Assembly: GCA_963803545.1 (NCBI GenBank)
Contig: CAWDMX010000004.1
Coordinates: forward strand, 124,001 to 188,000
DNA from: Legionella_C sp963803545
GTDB lineage: Bacteria; Pseudomonadota; Gammaproteobacteria; Legionellales; Legionellaceae
Length of the DNA: 64,000 nucleotides
Reading direction: 5' to 3'
Below are positions 45,097-53,961 of this stretch, piece after piece. Under the pieces are notes generated by a model. That model made no database searches. It saw only the letters and a list, made by a program, of their open reading frames with translations, and was not told the origin of the DNA. Each line of letters begins with the position of its first letter. Within the stretch, counting starts at the first letter, position 1. The position numbers were made by a program, and so were the translations under genes.

Positions 45097-46080
45097 ATGA
45101 ATAAACACATTTTTATTTTTGAGTTGGGCGGAACAATTTGCAGCCCATCCGAAAAATTGAATCCAGAATTTTACAAATCTCCATGCTTGTCAATAGAGAA
45201 AATTATTGATGAACTCCATCTTCGAGATGGCATTTCCGTTGAAATTTATAGGTATTCCCAAAAAATAAGCCATGAGTTTGATACCGAGGAAATGATAAAT
45301 CTTTGTAAAAAAATACAGGATACAATACATCACAAAAAATGTAATGGGGTCGTTGTGGCGATGGGTACAAATGCCTTGGAAGATATTGCCTACTTTACAG
45401 GACTGGTTGTGCACACGGAAAAGCCTATTGTATTTACGGGCTCTCATTTTCCTCAAAACAGCATGAATTTCGATGGAACAATGAATTTATACAACGCTGT
45501 TCATCTTGCCGCTTCGGATAAAGCTTGTAGACAAGGTGTTTTAGTTACTTTTAATAGCTATGTAGTATCTGCAAGAGACGCCACTAAAATATGTTCGGGT
45601 TTAACCAATAATTTTACTTTAGAAAATAAGGGCGTTATCGGTTACATGGTAGGGCAAGACTTTTATATGAAGTATTCTCCGGTCAATAAGCATACCTACA
45701 AAAGTGATTTTCATCTCGATAGTATTAATACCGTTCGCCAAGTTTGTATCGTATACGCTCATTTAGGAATAAACAGTTTGTCGGCAGATTCAATAATACC
45801 TGCTGACGCCGAAGGGGTGATTAGTGCGGGGTTTGGAAAAGGGTATCAATCAGAGTGCGTTACTCAAATAATGCATAAAGCAATTTTGAACAACAAAGTT
45901 GTGGTGCGGTGCGCGCGGGTAGGTGCTAGCTATTCGAATGTTGATTTATCATACGACAGTAAGTATGGATTCATAATGGGCAATGATTTATCGCCTCATA
46001 AATGTGCTTTGCTCTTGTCGTTATCCTTAGTAAAAACTAAAAACAGAAATGAGATTCAGCGCATTTTTAACGAGTATTAA
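45097..46080 (+). CDS. Asparaginase-fold protein with altered catalytic residue
   Basis: A 327-residue cytoplasmic protein of the asparaginase/glutaminase type I-II fold. The first motif ELGGTIC supplies the nucleophile Thr13. The second motif, normally HGTDTMEETA, reads MGTNALEDIA: Thr91 is kept but the catalytic Asp is Asn92. The Lys of RDATK (Lys164) is present, as is TGSHFPQNSMNFDGTMNLYNA. Loss of Asp should weaken classical amidohydrolase activity, so another substrate or a binding role is possible. It is monocistronic behind an unusual palindromic region. Confidence 0.72.
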   Translation: MNKHIFIFELGGTICSPSEKLNPEFYKSPCLSIEKIIDELHLRDGISVEIYRYSQKISHEFDTEEMINLCKKIQDTIHHKKCNGVVVAMGTNALEDIAYFTGLVVHTEKPIVFTGSHFPQNSMNFDGTMNLYNAVHLAASDKACRQGVLVTFNSYVVSARDATKICSGLTNNFTLENKGVIGYMVGQDFYMKYSPVNKHTYKSDFHLDSINTVRQVCIVYAHLGINSLSADSIIPADAEGVISAGFGKGYQSECVTQIMHKAILNNKVVVRCARVGASYSNVDLSYDSKYGFIMGNDLSPHKCALLLSLSLVKTKNRNEIQRIFNEY

Positions 46081-46358
46081 AACAATTTTTTATAATTGAA
46101 ACAATGCGTATCTAGGCAAGCTTTTTAAAGAGGAATAAATTTTTCTAAGCTCTGTGATTTTGCAGAGTATCTTATTCAACAGCTGTAATAACACGATGAA
46201 TTTTAACTGTTTACAAGGTATAGCAAACTAGGTTTTTATAGGTTAAGGCGGGCCTTAAACTATAAGTATGCAAGCTTTACAGGCGTGGCTTTCCTTTCTA
46301 TAATTGCGTTCTTATCAATATTAAAGACGGGATCCCGTGAACGATTTGAACCTATTTA

Positions 46359-46766
46359 ATGGTTAACCGTGATAAATGGACTAAGCTCGCCGAGTGGATG
46401 GAACAACTTCGTATCAATGAAGACTGTCTCATTGAAAAATTTATTATAGGCCGTGGCAAAGGCGGACAAAAGTTGCATAAAACCGCATCAACTGTCTACT
46501 TGAAACACATTCCGTCGGGCATTGAGATAAAATGTCAGGAGTCCCGAAGTCGCGAAGACAACCGCTATGTTGCAAGAATGCGCTTATGTGAAAAATATCA
46601 TGCAATTATTAGCGACGAAAAAACTAAAGAGCAGAAAAGAATAGAAAAGCTAGGGCGACAAAAGAAACGCCGCTCAAGGCGTTCTAAGCAGAAAATGCTG
46701 GATCAGAAATCCAAGTTAGGTCAACTCAAATTCTTAAGAAAAAAACCTACTTCAGATGAGGGGTGA
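46359..46766 (+). CDS. Peptide chain release factor-like protein (GGQ domain, no codon recognition)
   Basis: A 135-residue protein consisting of the RF-1 catalytic domain alone. The GGQ motif sits in FIIGRGKGGQKLHKTAS near residue 37. The segment IEIKCQESRSREDNRYVARMRLCEKY and a Lys/Arg-rich C-terminal tail (KKRRSRRSKQK) follow. Proteins of this type (ArfB and C12orf65-like) hydrolyse peptidyl-tRNA on stalled ribosomes without reading a stop codon. The basic tail fits insertion into the mRNA channel. The specific subfamily is not settled. Confidence 0.82.
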   Translation: MVNRDKWTKLAEWMEQLRINEDCLIEKFIIGRGKGGQKLHKTASTVYLKHIPSGIEIKCQESRSREDNRYVARMRLCEKYHAIISDEKTKEQKRIEKLGRQKKRRSRRSKQKMLDQKSKLGQLKFLRKKPTSDEG

Positions 46767-47008
46767 TGCGTGGCATTGGTACAACAATCGTGTCCTAAAT
46801 TGTGGCATAGCGGTGTTGTAACGGGTATTTTTCAATGCCGTGGCGGGTGTTAATGGAACCATTTTCAAACCCCAAGTATCAGAATTTAAACGCCTATAAG
46901 CCGCGGTCAAAATGGTTGATTGCACCACGCTCTAAAGGGTTTAAATATTAGGAATATTCAGATGTCTGAAAACGATGGTGCAAATTTTTATTTTAAGGCT
47001 GAAGTTTT

Positions 47009-47839
47009 GTGTCGTTAATTTATTTTAATAAAAAAATAATTGCAGCGGGCAGTGCCTGCATTAGTCATAATGACCGTGGATTTACTTTAGGTCATGGACT
47101 TTTTGAAACCATTTTAGTTAAAAATTGCATGCCTCCGGCGTTGGATTATCATTGGAAAAGGTTGCTAAAAAGCGCGCCTGTTTTAGGCATTCCGCTACCT
47201 TTTTCGTGCGAAGAGCTTGAATTCATAATTCAAGATTTGATAATAAAAAATAATTTACAACACACGAGGGCCGGTGCACGGGTTACCTTAACGCATGGTA
47301 ACTCAGAAAGAGGAATTCTTCCGGCACACGCCCCAAGTCCTAACGTACTAATTACCGTATTCGAATGCGCAATTCCTGTGGAAAGACCCTATTCAGCACT
47401 CATAGCCGACACAAGGAAAAACGAGCACTCCGCTGCTGCGCGCGTTAAGTCTATTAGCTACTTGGATAATATACTTGCACGGCATGAGGCCATGCAAAAA
47501 GGATATGATGACGCAATTTTATTGAATACTGCATCAAACGTTGCGGATGGTTCTATCGCCAATATTTATATGGTGAAAAAAAATCAGATAGTGACGCCAC
47601 CTGTTGAAGACGGCGCATTACCAGGGGTTGTAAGGACTATTTTGCTTCAAGAGACGAGCTATCTGAACATCACTGAAAAAACTATTTCTCTGGATGAGTT
47701 AATGATGGCCGATGAAGTATTTTTAACGAATGCCTTGATGGGGGTACAAACGGTGTCAAAAGTTAACTTAGTAACCTTTAATTGCTTTGATGCAGCAAAT
47801 AAAATTAAAGAAATATTGCGAAAAAAAAATTATATGTAA
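47009..47839 (+). CDS. Class IV PLP aminotransferase (aminodeoxychorismate lyase-like)
   Basis: A 276-residue enzyme starting at GTG 47009. Motifs: HNDRGFTLGHGLFETILV (N-terminal), ARVTLTHGNSERGI, the PLP lysine in ARVKSISYLDNILARHEA near residue 150, DDAILLNTASNVADGSIANIY, and LPGVVRTIL. Class IV contains PabC (folate p-aminobenzoate synthesis), branched-chain and D-amino-acid aminotransferases. The RGFTLGHGLFET start favours PabC-like, but the neighbourhood has no pabA/pabB, so the substrate stays open. Confidence 0.82.
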   Translation: MSLIYFNKKIIAAGSACISHNDRGFTLGHGLFETILVKNCMPPALDYHWKRLLKSAPVLGIPLPFSCEELEFIIQDLIIKNNLQHTRAGARVTLTHGNSERGILPAHAPSPNVLITVFECAIPVERPYSALIADTRKNEHSAAARVKSISYLDNILARHEAMQKGYDDAILLNTASNVADGSIANIYMVKKNQIVTPPVEDGALPGVVRTILLQETSYLNITEKTISLDELMMADEVFLTNALMGVQTVSKVNLVTFNCFDAANKIKEILRKKNYM

Positions 47840-48347
47840 TGAACGTCAATGCAAGGTTCCTCTGGCGTTGACCCTTCATTGCCTGTGTGTGATCGTAGAC
47901 TGGTTGCCGACTTAAACGGGCTTTAGTGCAAGTAGAAGCTGTTGGTAGGTAATTTTTGTTTCGATCAATTAAAGCCCTTTTGATTCAGTTAGACGCCAGT
48001 ATTTTCTTCTTAGGTTTAAACCGCATCAGAAAATTGTATGATAATTCATTAGTGCGCGATGGCTGACAAGGGTTTGACTCGAGGACCGATACCACTCACA
48101 CCCAGAAAGACCACCAAAAAGCGTTAGTGTTCCTAACATGAGGGTAATGAGCTATTAGGGTTGTAGTGCGCGCTAACGTTCTCGCCAAAAGGCGCTGTTT
48201 GGACTGCTTTATCCACAACTCTAAAGCGATTTTTTCTTTTTAAAGAATTTATGTGTTCGGAATTACGTTGTTAATTAGCGGAGCTCAAGCCTGTTCTTGC
48301 TACTATTTAATTGCCGGTCTATATTTACATACAGGTCTACCCATAAG
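47840..48347. other. 508-bp stretch without a supported gene
   Basis: No open frame of protein-like composition was found on either strand. Just after the aminotransferase stop, GTCAATGC and GCGTTGAC can pair (8 bp with one G-T, 12-nt loop) but lack a T-tract. A segment near 48061-48116 ends GACCACCA and superficially resembles a tRNA 3' end, without matching stems. Decayed sequence or an untranslated leader for the next gene are both possible. Confidence 0.4.
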
Positions 48348-49328
48348 ATGGAGCAGAATATTAATAATTACCGAAAAACATTATATGGTACGGATTGTCG
48401 TATAACGATGCTGGATAAGTCATCCTCTAATTATTTACTAGAAAAAAAATCGTCTATTGATAATTGGGGTGTGCATATTGTGCCTGTACAAGCTAGAGAT
48501 AGCTCGCAATCAAAATTACCCGTTATTATTTTTTGCGCCTATTCTTATGGCTATTTAGCACTGAAGCAGTTGATAAGATTATTAGAAGAAAATTTAATAA
48601 CTATTGCTTTGGTGGTAACCGATGATCCGACTGCCTTAGGAGCAAAAATAAATCAGAGTAAAAGATTATGGCAAAGTTACTCATCGGAGATGCAAAAAAA
48701 ACATGTTGACGATATCCTCAAACTGGCCCTTATGCACAAAATACCTGTATATACGGGTAAAGTAAAAACGGATTTTTTTATGAAAATGTACAATAAAATA
48801 AATCCATCTTTGGCTGTTGTCGCGGGTTTTGGCCAAATTTTTCATGAAGAAATATTTGCTGTTCCTAAGTATGGTATGTTTAATTTTCATCCGGGCACCG
48901 ATCTTAATAAAAATGAATACAGAGGTGTAGACCCTTTTAGCGCTATGATTGAAAATAATGATAAATTTTCATATATGAACATTCACTATATAACAGATGT
49001 TCCTGATGGAGGTTTGGTCGTTGGGAAGTCAATACCGATAAATATTAGTTTTTTTAGTCAACCTGATGACAGTTTTGATATAAAACTATTAATATACAAT
49101 AAAATTAGCTTATCTACGCCTTATATGCTTCGTGAATTACTATTTTCCATATTACAAAAGCACTTTGCCAAAGACACTAATATTATTAAATCAGTAGAGA
49201 CCAATACTGTGGATTGCGAGCTAACACAAGAAATTTTGACAAGCCTAATTTTAGAAAATAAAGCCAACACAATTAGACCGTCTGAAAATGTTTTATTTGA
49301 TAGCTTAATTAAAGATCTACGGCTTTAA
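48348..49328 (+). CDS. Formyltransferase-fold protein (methionyl-tRNA formyltransferase-like)
   Basis: About 326 residues from ATG at 48348; the open frame reaches TTG at 48297. The N-terminal Rossmann part contains VIIFCAYSYGYLALKQL and ALVVTDDP. The catalytic core has VVAGFGQIFHEEIFAVPKYGMFNFHPG, with Asn and His of the N-x-H motif, and the Asp in ITDVPDGGLVVG. The N-H-D triad of folate-dependent formyltransferases is therefore complete. It is longer at the N-terminus and differs from housekeeping Fmt, which lies elsewhere. A sugar-amine or peptide acceptor is possible; the substrate is unknown. Confidence 0.75.
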   Translation: MEQNINNYRKTLYGTDCRITMLDKSSSNYLLEKKSSIDNWGVHIVPVQARDSSQSKLPVIIFCAYSYGYLALKQLIRLLEENLITIALVVTDDPTALGAKINQSKRLWQSYSSEMQKKHVDDILKLALMHKIPVYTGKVKTDFFMKMYNKINPSLAVVAGFGQIFHEEIFAVPKYGMFNFHPGTDLNKNEYRGVDPFSAMIENNDKFSYMNIHYITDVPDGGLVVGKSIPINISFFSQPDDSFDIKLLIYNKISLSTPYMLRELLFSILQKHFAKDTNIIKSVETNTVDCELTQEILTSLILENKANTIRPSENVLFDSLIKDLRL

Positions 49329-49438
49329 TAGGTTGGTGCGTTGAATTTTAGGTCTATAAGTCTATAGGGATATAAAGTGTTTTGTAGTAGGTTATAGGAT
49401 AGAGTAATAAAACCGCTCAAGTTCGTGAGTCACTCACT

Positions 49439-50638
49439 ATGCCAGTTAAGCTCCCATTTTTTATATTACTAATCACCCTTTCATTTGGATCGGTAAATGC
49501 GGTTTTGTTTACCCCGGCATTGCCGGATATAGTGCAATTTTTTGGGGTAGGTAATGATGCAGGAAAGCTAAGCATTTCTTTCTTTTTAGTGGGCTATGCC
49601 CTTGGGCAGCTTATTTATGGGCCTTTCGCCAATAGGTATGGTAGAAAGCCTGCGTTAGCGTTTGGAATTGGCTTGCAAGTTATAAGCAGCATGCTATGTG
49701 TTTATTCGGGTGAAATCCATACGTTTTGGTTGTTGATTGCCGCACGATTTACGCTTGCCTTGGGCTCAGGGGTTGGTTTGAATATGGTATTTACTCTCGT
49801 TAATGAGTGCTATGAACCGAAAAAAGCCAGTCAAACTTTATCGTACCTCATGCTGGCATTTGCAATTACACCGGGTTTAAGCGTAGTGGCTGGTGGGTTT
49901 TTAACAGCGTATTGGGGCTGGACTAGCTGTTTTTATGTTGGTTCTCTTTACGGTTTATCGTTGTTAATTCTCATTAGATACATTCCTGAAACACTAAAAA
50001 ATCCAGAAAGAAACGCTTTAAATCCATCGCGTTTGCTGCATGTATACCGCATACAATTTAAGAATAAAGAGCTAATCCTGGGTGGCTTGTTAATGGGGTG
50101 CGCTACATGCTTTGTTTATCTTTTTGCAGCAGAAGCACCATTTATTGCAGTCAATTTTTTTAAAATGAGCCAAGCTAAGTATGGAATGGCTAACTGCTTG
50201 CCTGCGGTGGGTCTTATTTCTGGATTTTTAACCAACGCAAAGCTTTTGTCGAAAGATGCATCGTTCGATGCATTGATAAAAATAGGCTTAGTAATAACTA
50301 GTGTGGGCGTTATTATTATGTTCGTGGCCTTACAAGCAGATGCCTCAGTATTTCCGGCTTTATTTTTCCCAATTATTATTATTAATTTTGGATTGTCTTT
50401 TATTTTTTCTAATGCGTCCGTTTTAGCTTTAGGATACGTAACGGATAAAGCAAATGCTTCTGCGGTAATGAGCTTTATAAATATCGGATTAGCTACCGTA
50501 GTGGTTCTTTTTTTGGGCGCTTTCCCATCAAGTAATGCAATATTTGCAGGTGCGTATTTGGCATTGTGTGTGGCTATGGTTTCAATTGTTACGTTGGTGG
50601 AGCGTACAAAACGGTTCAAAAATTTACCTCGCTTCTAG
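49439..50638 (+). CDS. MFS exporter, Bcr/CflA-like
   Basis: A 399-residue membrane protein with about 12 TM segments. The MFS loop 2-3 motif reads GPFANRYGRKPALAFG near residue 66. The fifth helix carries the antiporter-type motif (AITPGLSVVAGGFLTAYWGWTSCFY), typical of drug:H+ exporters of the Bcr/CflA group. It follows the formyltransferase gene by 110 bp in the same orientation and may be co-regulated with it. The export substrate is not predictable. Confidence 0.85.
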   Translation: MPVKLPFFILLITLSFGSVNAVLFTPALPDIVQFFGVGNDAGKLSISFFLVGYALGQLIYGPFANRYGRKPALAFGIGLQVISSMLCVYSGEIHTFWLLIAARFTLALGSGVGLNMVFTLVNECYEPKKASQTLSYLMLAFAITPGLSVVAGGFLTAYWGWTSCFYVGSLYGLSLLILIRYIPETLKNPERNALNPSRLLHVYRIQFKNKELILGGLLMGCATCFVYLFAAEAPFIAVNFFKMSQAKYGMANCLPAVGLISGFLTNAKLLSKDASFDALIKIGLVITSVGVIIMFVALQADASVFPALFFPIIIINFGLSFIFSNASVLALGYVTDKANASAVMSFINIGLATVVVLFLGAFPSSNAIFAGAYLALCVAMVSIVTLVERTKRFKNLPRF

Positions 50639-50647
50639 TTTTAATGA

Positions 50648-50676
50648 GCGTCGGCTTACGGCGCTTTAACCGACGC
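50648..50676 (+). terminator. Hairpin GCGTCGG/CCGACGC after the MFS gene
   Basis: A perfect GC-rich 7-bp stem with a 15-nt loop starts 10 bp after the MFS stop codon. No clear T-run follows (GCCTTCTG), so it may be a weak or factor-assisted terminator. Confidence 0.42.
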
Positions 50677-50912
50677 GCCTTCTGTCATGTGTATTGGTGT
50701 TCATTTTTTGGCCTATAGTCACTAGCAGTTGATGGAAAAACTTATTGAACCGCTTACCACGTCGCTAACTCATACAGTTTAACAAACCACTGTCCGCTTT
50801 TTTAGTAAGATTTTAGGTAGGCTGTTTTGCAACAATGGATTTCAAAAATCTGTAGAAATAGGGGGCTTATGGCATCCTGTAATCGTATGCTTGGACATTT
50901 GCACTTTAATTG

Positions 50913-50962
50913 TTATGTTAAGTTTAATTTTTTGCTATAGTCACGCCCTCATCAATAGGGCG
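50913..50962 (+). promoter_or_regulatory. Candidate yhhQ promoter with overlapping dyad
   Basis: -35 TTATGT (50913-50918), 17-bp spacer, -10 TATAGT (50936-50941). The dyad CGCCCT-7-AGGGCG (50944-50962) overlaps the expected start point, 12 bp before the yhhQ ATG. It could be an operator or a leader hairpin close to the ribosome site. Confidence 0.35.
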
Positions 50963-50974
50963 GTGTTTATTTAA

Positions 50975-51637
50975 ATGCGTTTGTGCAAAAGACAGTTTTT
51001 GTTTGCTGCGGGCTTTAACAAAAGTTCAGTTATACAACTTTCGTTCTGCCATATTTTTTTACTAATTATCAGTAATGTATTGGTGCAGTACCCCTTTAAA
51101 CTGTTTGGCTACTACACAACTTGGGGTGCTTTTACCTATCCGATACTATTTATTCTGACAGACCTTACCGTTCGTCTTACCAATGCCAAACGCGCACGAA
51201 AAATTATTTATTTTAGCATGGTTCCAGGACTTATAAGTTCCTATTTTATTTCCTGTTATATTGAGTTGGTTCATACGGAAGGGCTGCATTTTTTTACGAC
51301 GATCCATACCGTACCGCTAAGAATAGCGCTTGCCAGTTTTACCGCTTACGCAGCAGGTCAACTTTTGGATATAAAGGTATTTCAGCGTTATCGAAGGGAC
51401 GCAACGTGGTGGGTGGCACCTAGTCTTTCAACAACGGTTGGCAATCTGATGGACACTGCTTTATTTTTTTTCATAGCTTTTTATCAGAGCAGTAACGTAT
51501 TTTTGAGCCAGAACTGGCCTGAAATTGCTCTTGTAGATATGTTTTTTAAGGTTGCTGTTAGTTTGTTAGCCTTTGTTCCTTTATACGGACTTGTTTTAAA
51601 TTGGCTAACGCCTAATAAAAATAACAACGCAGAGTAG
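50975..51637 (+). CDS. yhhQ: Queuosine precursor transporter YhhQ (VUT family)
   Basis: A 220-residue membrane protein with about six TM segments. Signature features: ISNVLVQYPF near residue 35, the TWGAFTYPILFILTDLTVRL segment around residue 55, and SLSTTVGNLMDTALFFFIAF near residue 160. These match the VUT/YhhQ family that imports 7-cyano-7-deazaguanine or related queuosine precursors. queE in the same window shows the cell can also make the precursor. The exact start is uncertain; the first 20 residues are poorly typical. Confidence 0.87.
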   Translation: MRLCKRQFLFAAGFNKSSVIQLSFCHIFLLIISNVLVQYPFKLFGYYTTWGAFTYPILFILTDLTVRLTNAKRARKIIYFSMVPGLISSYFISCYIELVHTEGLHFFTTIHTVPLRIALASFTAYAAGQLLDIKVFQRYRRDATWWVAPSLSTTVGNLMDTALFFFIAFYQSSNVFLSQNWPEIALVDMFFKVAVSLLAFVPLYGLVLNWLTPNKNNNAE

Positions 51638-51672
51638 TGTAATAAAAATATTGCAAATAAGAGTATAGAATC

Positions 51673-52278
51673 ATGACGATTATTAACCCCGCGCACTGTG
51701 AGTTATGCAAACTTGAGGGGCAGTATGTTCAATTAGAGCCTCTGTCCGAAAAACACCGAGAAGAATTGCGCGCAGCGGCCAAGTACGAAGAAATATGGAC
51801 GTTTATGCCCCAAAAGCCGACTTTAAAAGCATTTGATCACGACTTTGATAGTTGGCTTGCAAAAATGAAATCCGGTGAACAAATTACGTACTCTGTACGC
51901 CGTAAGGCGTGCCATTCTCTCGTTGGTGCGACGTCGTATTACGAAGTTCAGCTGCAAAGTAAATGCCTTGTTTTAGGATGCAGTTGGTTTATTCCTAAGG
52001 TTTGGGGGACCGAAGTAAATCCTGAGTCAAAATTATTGATGCTGGCGCAGGCCTTTGAAAGCTGGCGTTTCTGTAAAATTGAGATAGGCACAGACACACG
52101 CAATAGTCACTCTTATAACGCTATAAAAAAATTAGGTGCAACAAAAGAAGGGATTTTGCGCAATCATATGATCCTTCACGACGGGCTATTAACGGACACC
52201 GCATTGTTTAGCATCAATTCTCGGCAGTGGCCAGGCATAAAAGAAAAGCTTATGCACCGTCTTTTGCGAGCTGTCTAA
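51673..52278 (+). CDS. GNAT acetyltransferase, RimJ/RimL-like
   Basis: A 201-residue GNAT-fold protein. The N-terminal LEGQYVQLEPLSEKHREELR is the RimJ/RimL start. The central strand SLVGATSYYEVQ and the acetyl-CoA region are followed by CKIEIGTDTRNSHSYNAIKKLGATKEGILRNHM, a hallmark of N-terminal or small-molecule acetyltransferases. It lies 35 bp after yhhQ in the same orientation and is convergent with mscS. The acceptor is unknown. Confidence 0.82.
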   Translation: MTIINPAHCELCKLEGQYVQLEPLSEKHREELRAAAKYEEIWTFMPQKPTLKAFDHDFDSWLAKMKSGEQITYSVRRKACHSLVGATSYYEVQLQSKCLVLGCSWFIPKVWGTEVNPESKLLMLAQAFESWRFCKIEIGTDTRNSHSYNAIKKLGATKEGILRNHMILHDGLLTDTALFSINSRQWPGIKEKLMHRLLRAV

Positions 52279-52377
52279 TCGTTCACCCTTATGATGCAAC
52301 AGCAACGGTAGCCCTACTACAAACCTTAATTCCTCCTCAGTTGGCAAACGGTCATAAGTGGTGTAACTCTATGAGTC

Positions 52378-53796
52378 CTAATTATTATCAATAAGCAGGT
52401 TCTGTTTGTTGCCTACCCTTTCCGATTGTTGCGCTTGTTTTTTAATATCTTGTTTATCACTACCCAGGCTTCCTTCGGCCTCAGTGGCTAAATTGTGAGA
52501 CTCATTAACGGCTGGCTTTGTTGTATTTTCGGATGCTTTTTTCCTATTGTTCAGAGATGGAAGCGGCTCATTTTCAAAGCTTATTTTCATCTCACTGCCC
52601 GGAATTAGGATATTAGCGTCCTGGAAGGTCCGTTTTATCAAACGAATAGCGGAGGATTTAACTTTCTGCCAATTATACGCAGCACCATCGATCCAAAAAT
52701 AAACACACAGCACTACATTTCCGGCTGTAATACTATCAACTAAAACTAAAGGCTCCGGCTTTTTTAATAAGGCCGGATGACTCATAAGCGTTTTTAACGC
52801 TAATTCCTGCGCGCTGGAAATGGAATCGGTACTGCTTATCTCAATAAAGAAACACTCACGCCGATTGGGATTACTTGTAAAGTTATGAATGATGTTTTGA
52901 TAAACCAACGCATTAGGAACCTGCACTTCATGGCCGTTTTGCGTCATTAGTAGAGTAGCTCTAACGGTTAATCCTTGCACATAACCGGTTACGCCAGCCA
53001 CTTCAATTAAGTCATCGTTTTCAAAAGGGTTTTGTACGCTCAGTAGAACGCTTGCTAGAAAATTTTCGGTAATATTTTTAAAGGCTATACCTAAAATTAG
53101 TCCCACCACACCCGTTCCACCTAAAAGCGTGAAGGCGATAGTCGTTAATCCCAATAGCTTTAAAATAAAATAAGCGCCCAAAAGGTAACAGATTATAGCC
53201 AATCCCTTCGCGATTACTTGTGATAATAGAGGGTGAATACTTTTAGAGTTCAGGTAGTTGCGTGATGAAACTTTGGTGATGAATGCGATTGTCCAAGAAA
53301 AAATTATGATTAAAAGGGCTACAAGTATTAATGGAGCATTGCTGATTAAATTCCGCCACTGCTGGTACAGTCCGGTGGTCATTTGCGCTTGAATATCCCA
53401 AAGAGACGTGCTTACAACCGCAATCTGGTTTACAACCGCAACAACGTCCTGTGTGTTTTGAGCCAAAGATTCCGCCCACTCTTTATGCTCCTTTGTTTTA
53501 GTGCTTCCTTTTAAAAAAACGACGCCATCTTTTACGTGAGCCTTAGGGTTTTCATACCAGGTTGTTGTCGTGAGTATTTTTTCAATACGCTCGCTGATTT
53601 CTGTATCGCGCGCAATAGGTTTCACCACTATTTTGTTCGCAATATCTGAAGTTTTGGAGCTGGAAAAATTTTTAGGTTGTTCTTGATTTGAAAGGTCCTG
53701 CGCTAAGACATTGGGAGTTAACGACAACAGAAAAAAAAAGAGCCCGCTTATAACTGAATTTTTTTTTGTGATCACGCGTAAATATTTCATAAGCAA
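52378..53796 (-). CDS. MscS-type mechanosensitive channel with N-terminal BON domain
   Basis: A 472-residue protein. A signal peptide (about 1-32, VLAQD) and linker precede a BON domain (about 65-125, VKDGVVFLKGSTKTKEHKEWAESLAQNTQDVVAVVN). Three TM segments follow (about 150-240) with the MscS pore helix LLGGTGVVGLILGIAFKNITENFLASVLL. The beta domain has VAGVTGYVQGLTVRATLLMT, with an alpha/beta domain after it. The C-terminal 70 residues are polar and low complexity. It releases osmolytes under hypo-osmotic stress. BON probably binds membranes or envelope from the periplasmic side. Confidence 0.89.
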   Translation of the reverse strand: MLMKYLRVITKKNSVISGLFFFLLSLTPNVLAQDLSNQEQPKNFSSSKTSDIANKIVVKPIARDTEISERIEKILTTTTWYENPKAHVKDGVVFLKGSTKTKEHKEWAESLAQNTQDVVAVVNQIAVVSTSLWDIQAQMTTGLYQQWRNLISNAPLILVALLIIIFSWTIAFITKVSSRNYLNSKSIHPLLSQVIAKGLAIICYLLGAYFILKLLGLTTIAFTLLGGTGVVGLILGIAFKNITENFLASVLLSVQNPFENDDLIEVAGVTGYVQGLTVRATLLMTQNGHEVQVPNALVYQNIIHNFTSNPNRRECFFIEISSTDSISSAQELALKTLMSHPALLKKPEPLVLVDSITAGNVVLCVYFWIDGAAYNWQKVKSSAIRLIKRTFQDANILIPGSEMKISFENEPLPSLNNRKKASENTTKPAVNESHNLATEAEGSLGSDKQDIKKQAQQSERVGNKQNLLIDNN

Positions 53797-53961
53797 AAAT
53801 ATCCTTATTGGTTCTTATTTGAGTATCCTACTCGTCTAGTTGGCCTCGGCAATTAAAATAATAAAGCGTTCGGCGCCGCTTTGTACGCGTTGTAAAGCTT
53901 ACAGGGTAGGCGACAGACGTCACCGAACACGCACAAATACAACGCGTTACTTTTTAGTAAG

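Larger units (their letters stand above)
50639..50974. other. 336-bp intergenic region between the MFS gene and yhhQ
   Basis: It begins with a hairpin (50648-50676) and ends with a candidate promoter and a short dyad before yhhQ, listed separately. I found no coding frame and no riboswitch-like consensus in between. Confidence 0.5.

Noticed and set aside
48061..48116. String ending GACCACCA that looks like a tRNA 3' end
   Set aside because: No acceptor, anticodon or T-stem pairing could be built around it.
50648..50676. Possible integron attC-like site in the hairpin after the MFS gene
   Set aside because: The ends do not carry the RYYYAAC and GTTRRRY core sites, and no cassette array surrounds it.
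50755..50974. Possible preQ1 riboswitch upstream of yhhQ
   Set aside because: No match to the preQ1-I or preQ1-II consensus; only a simple 6-bp dyad near the start was seen.
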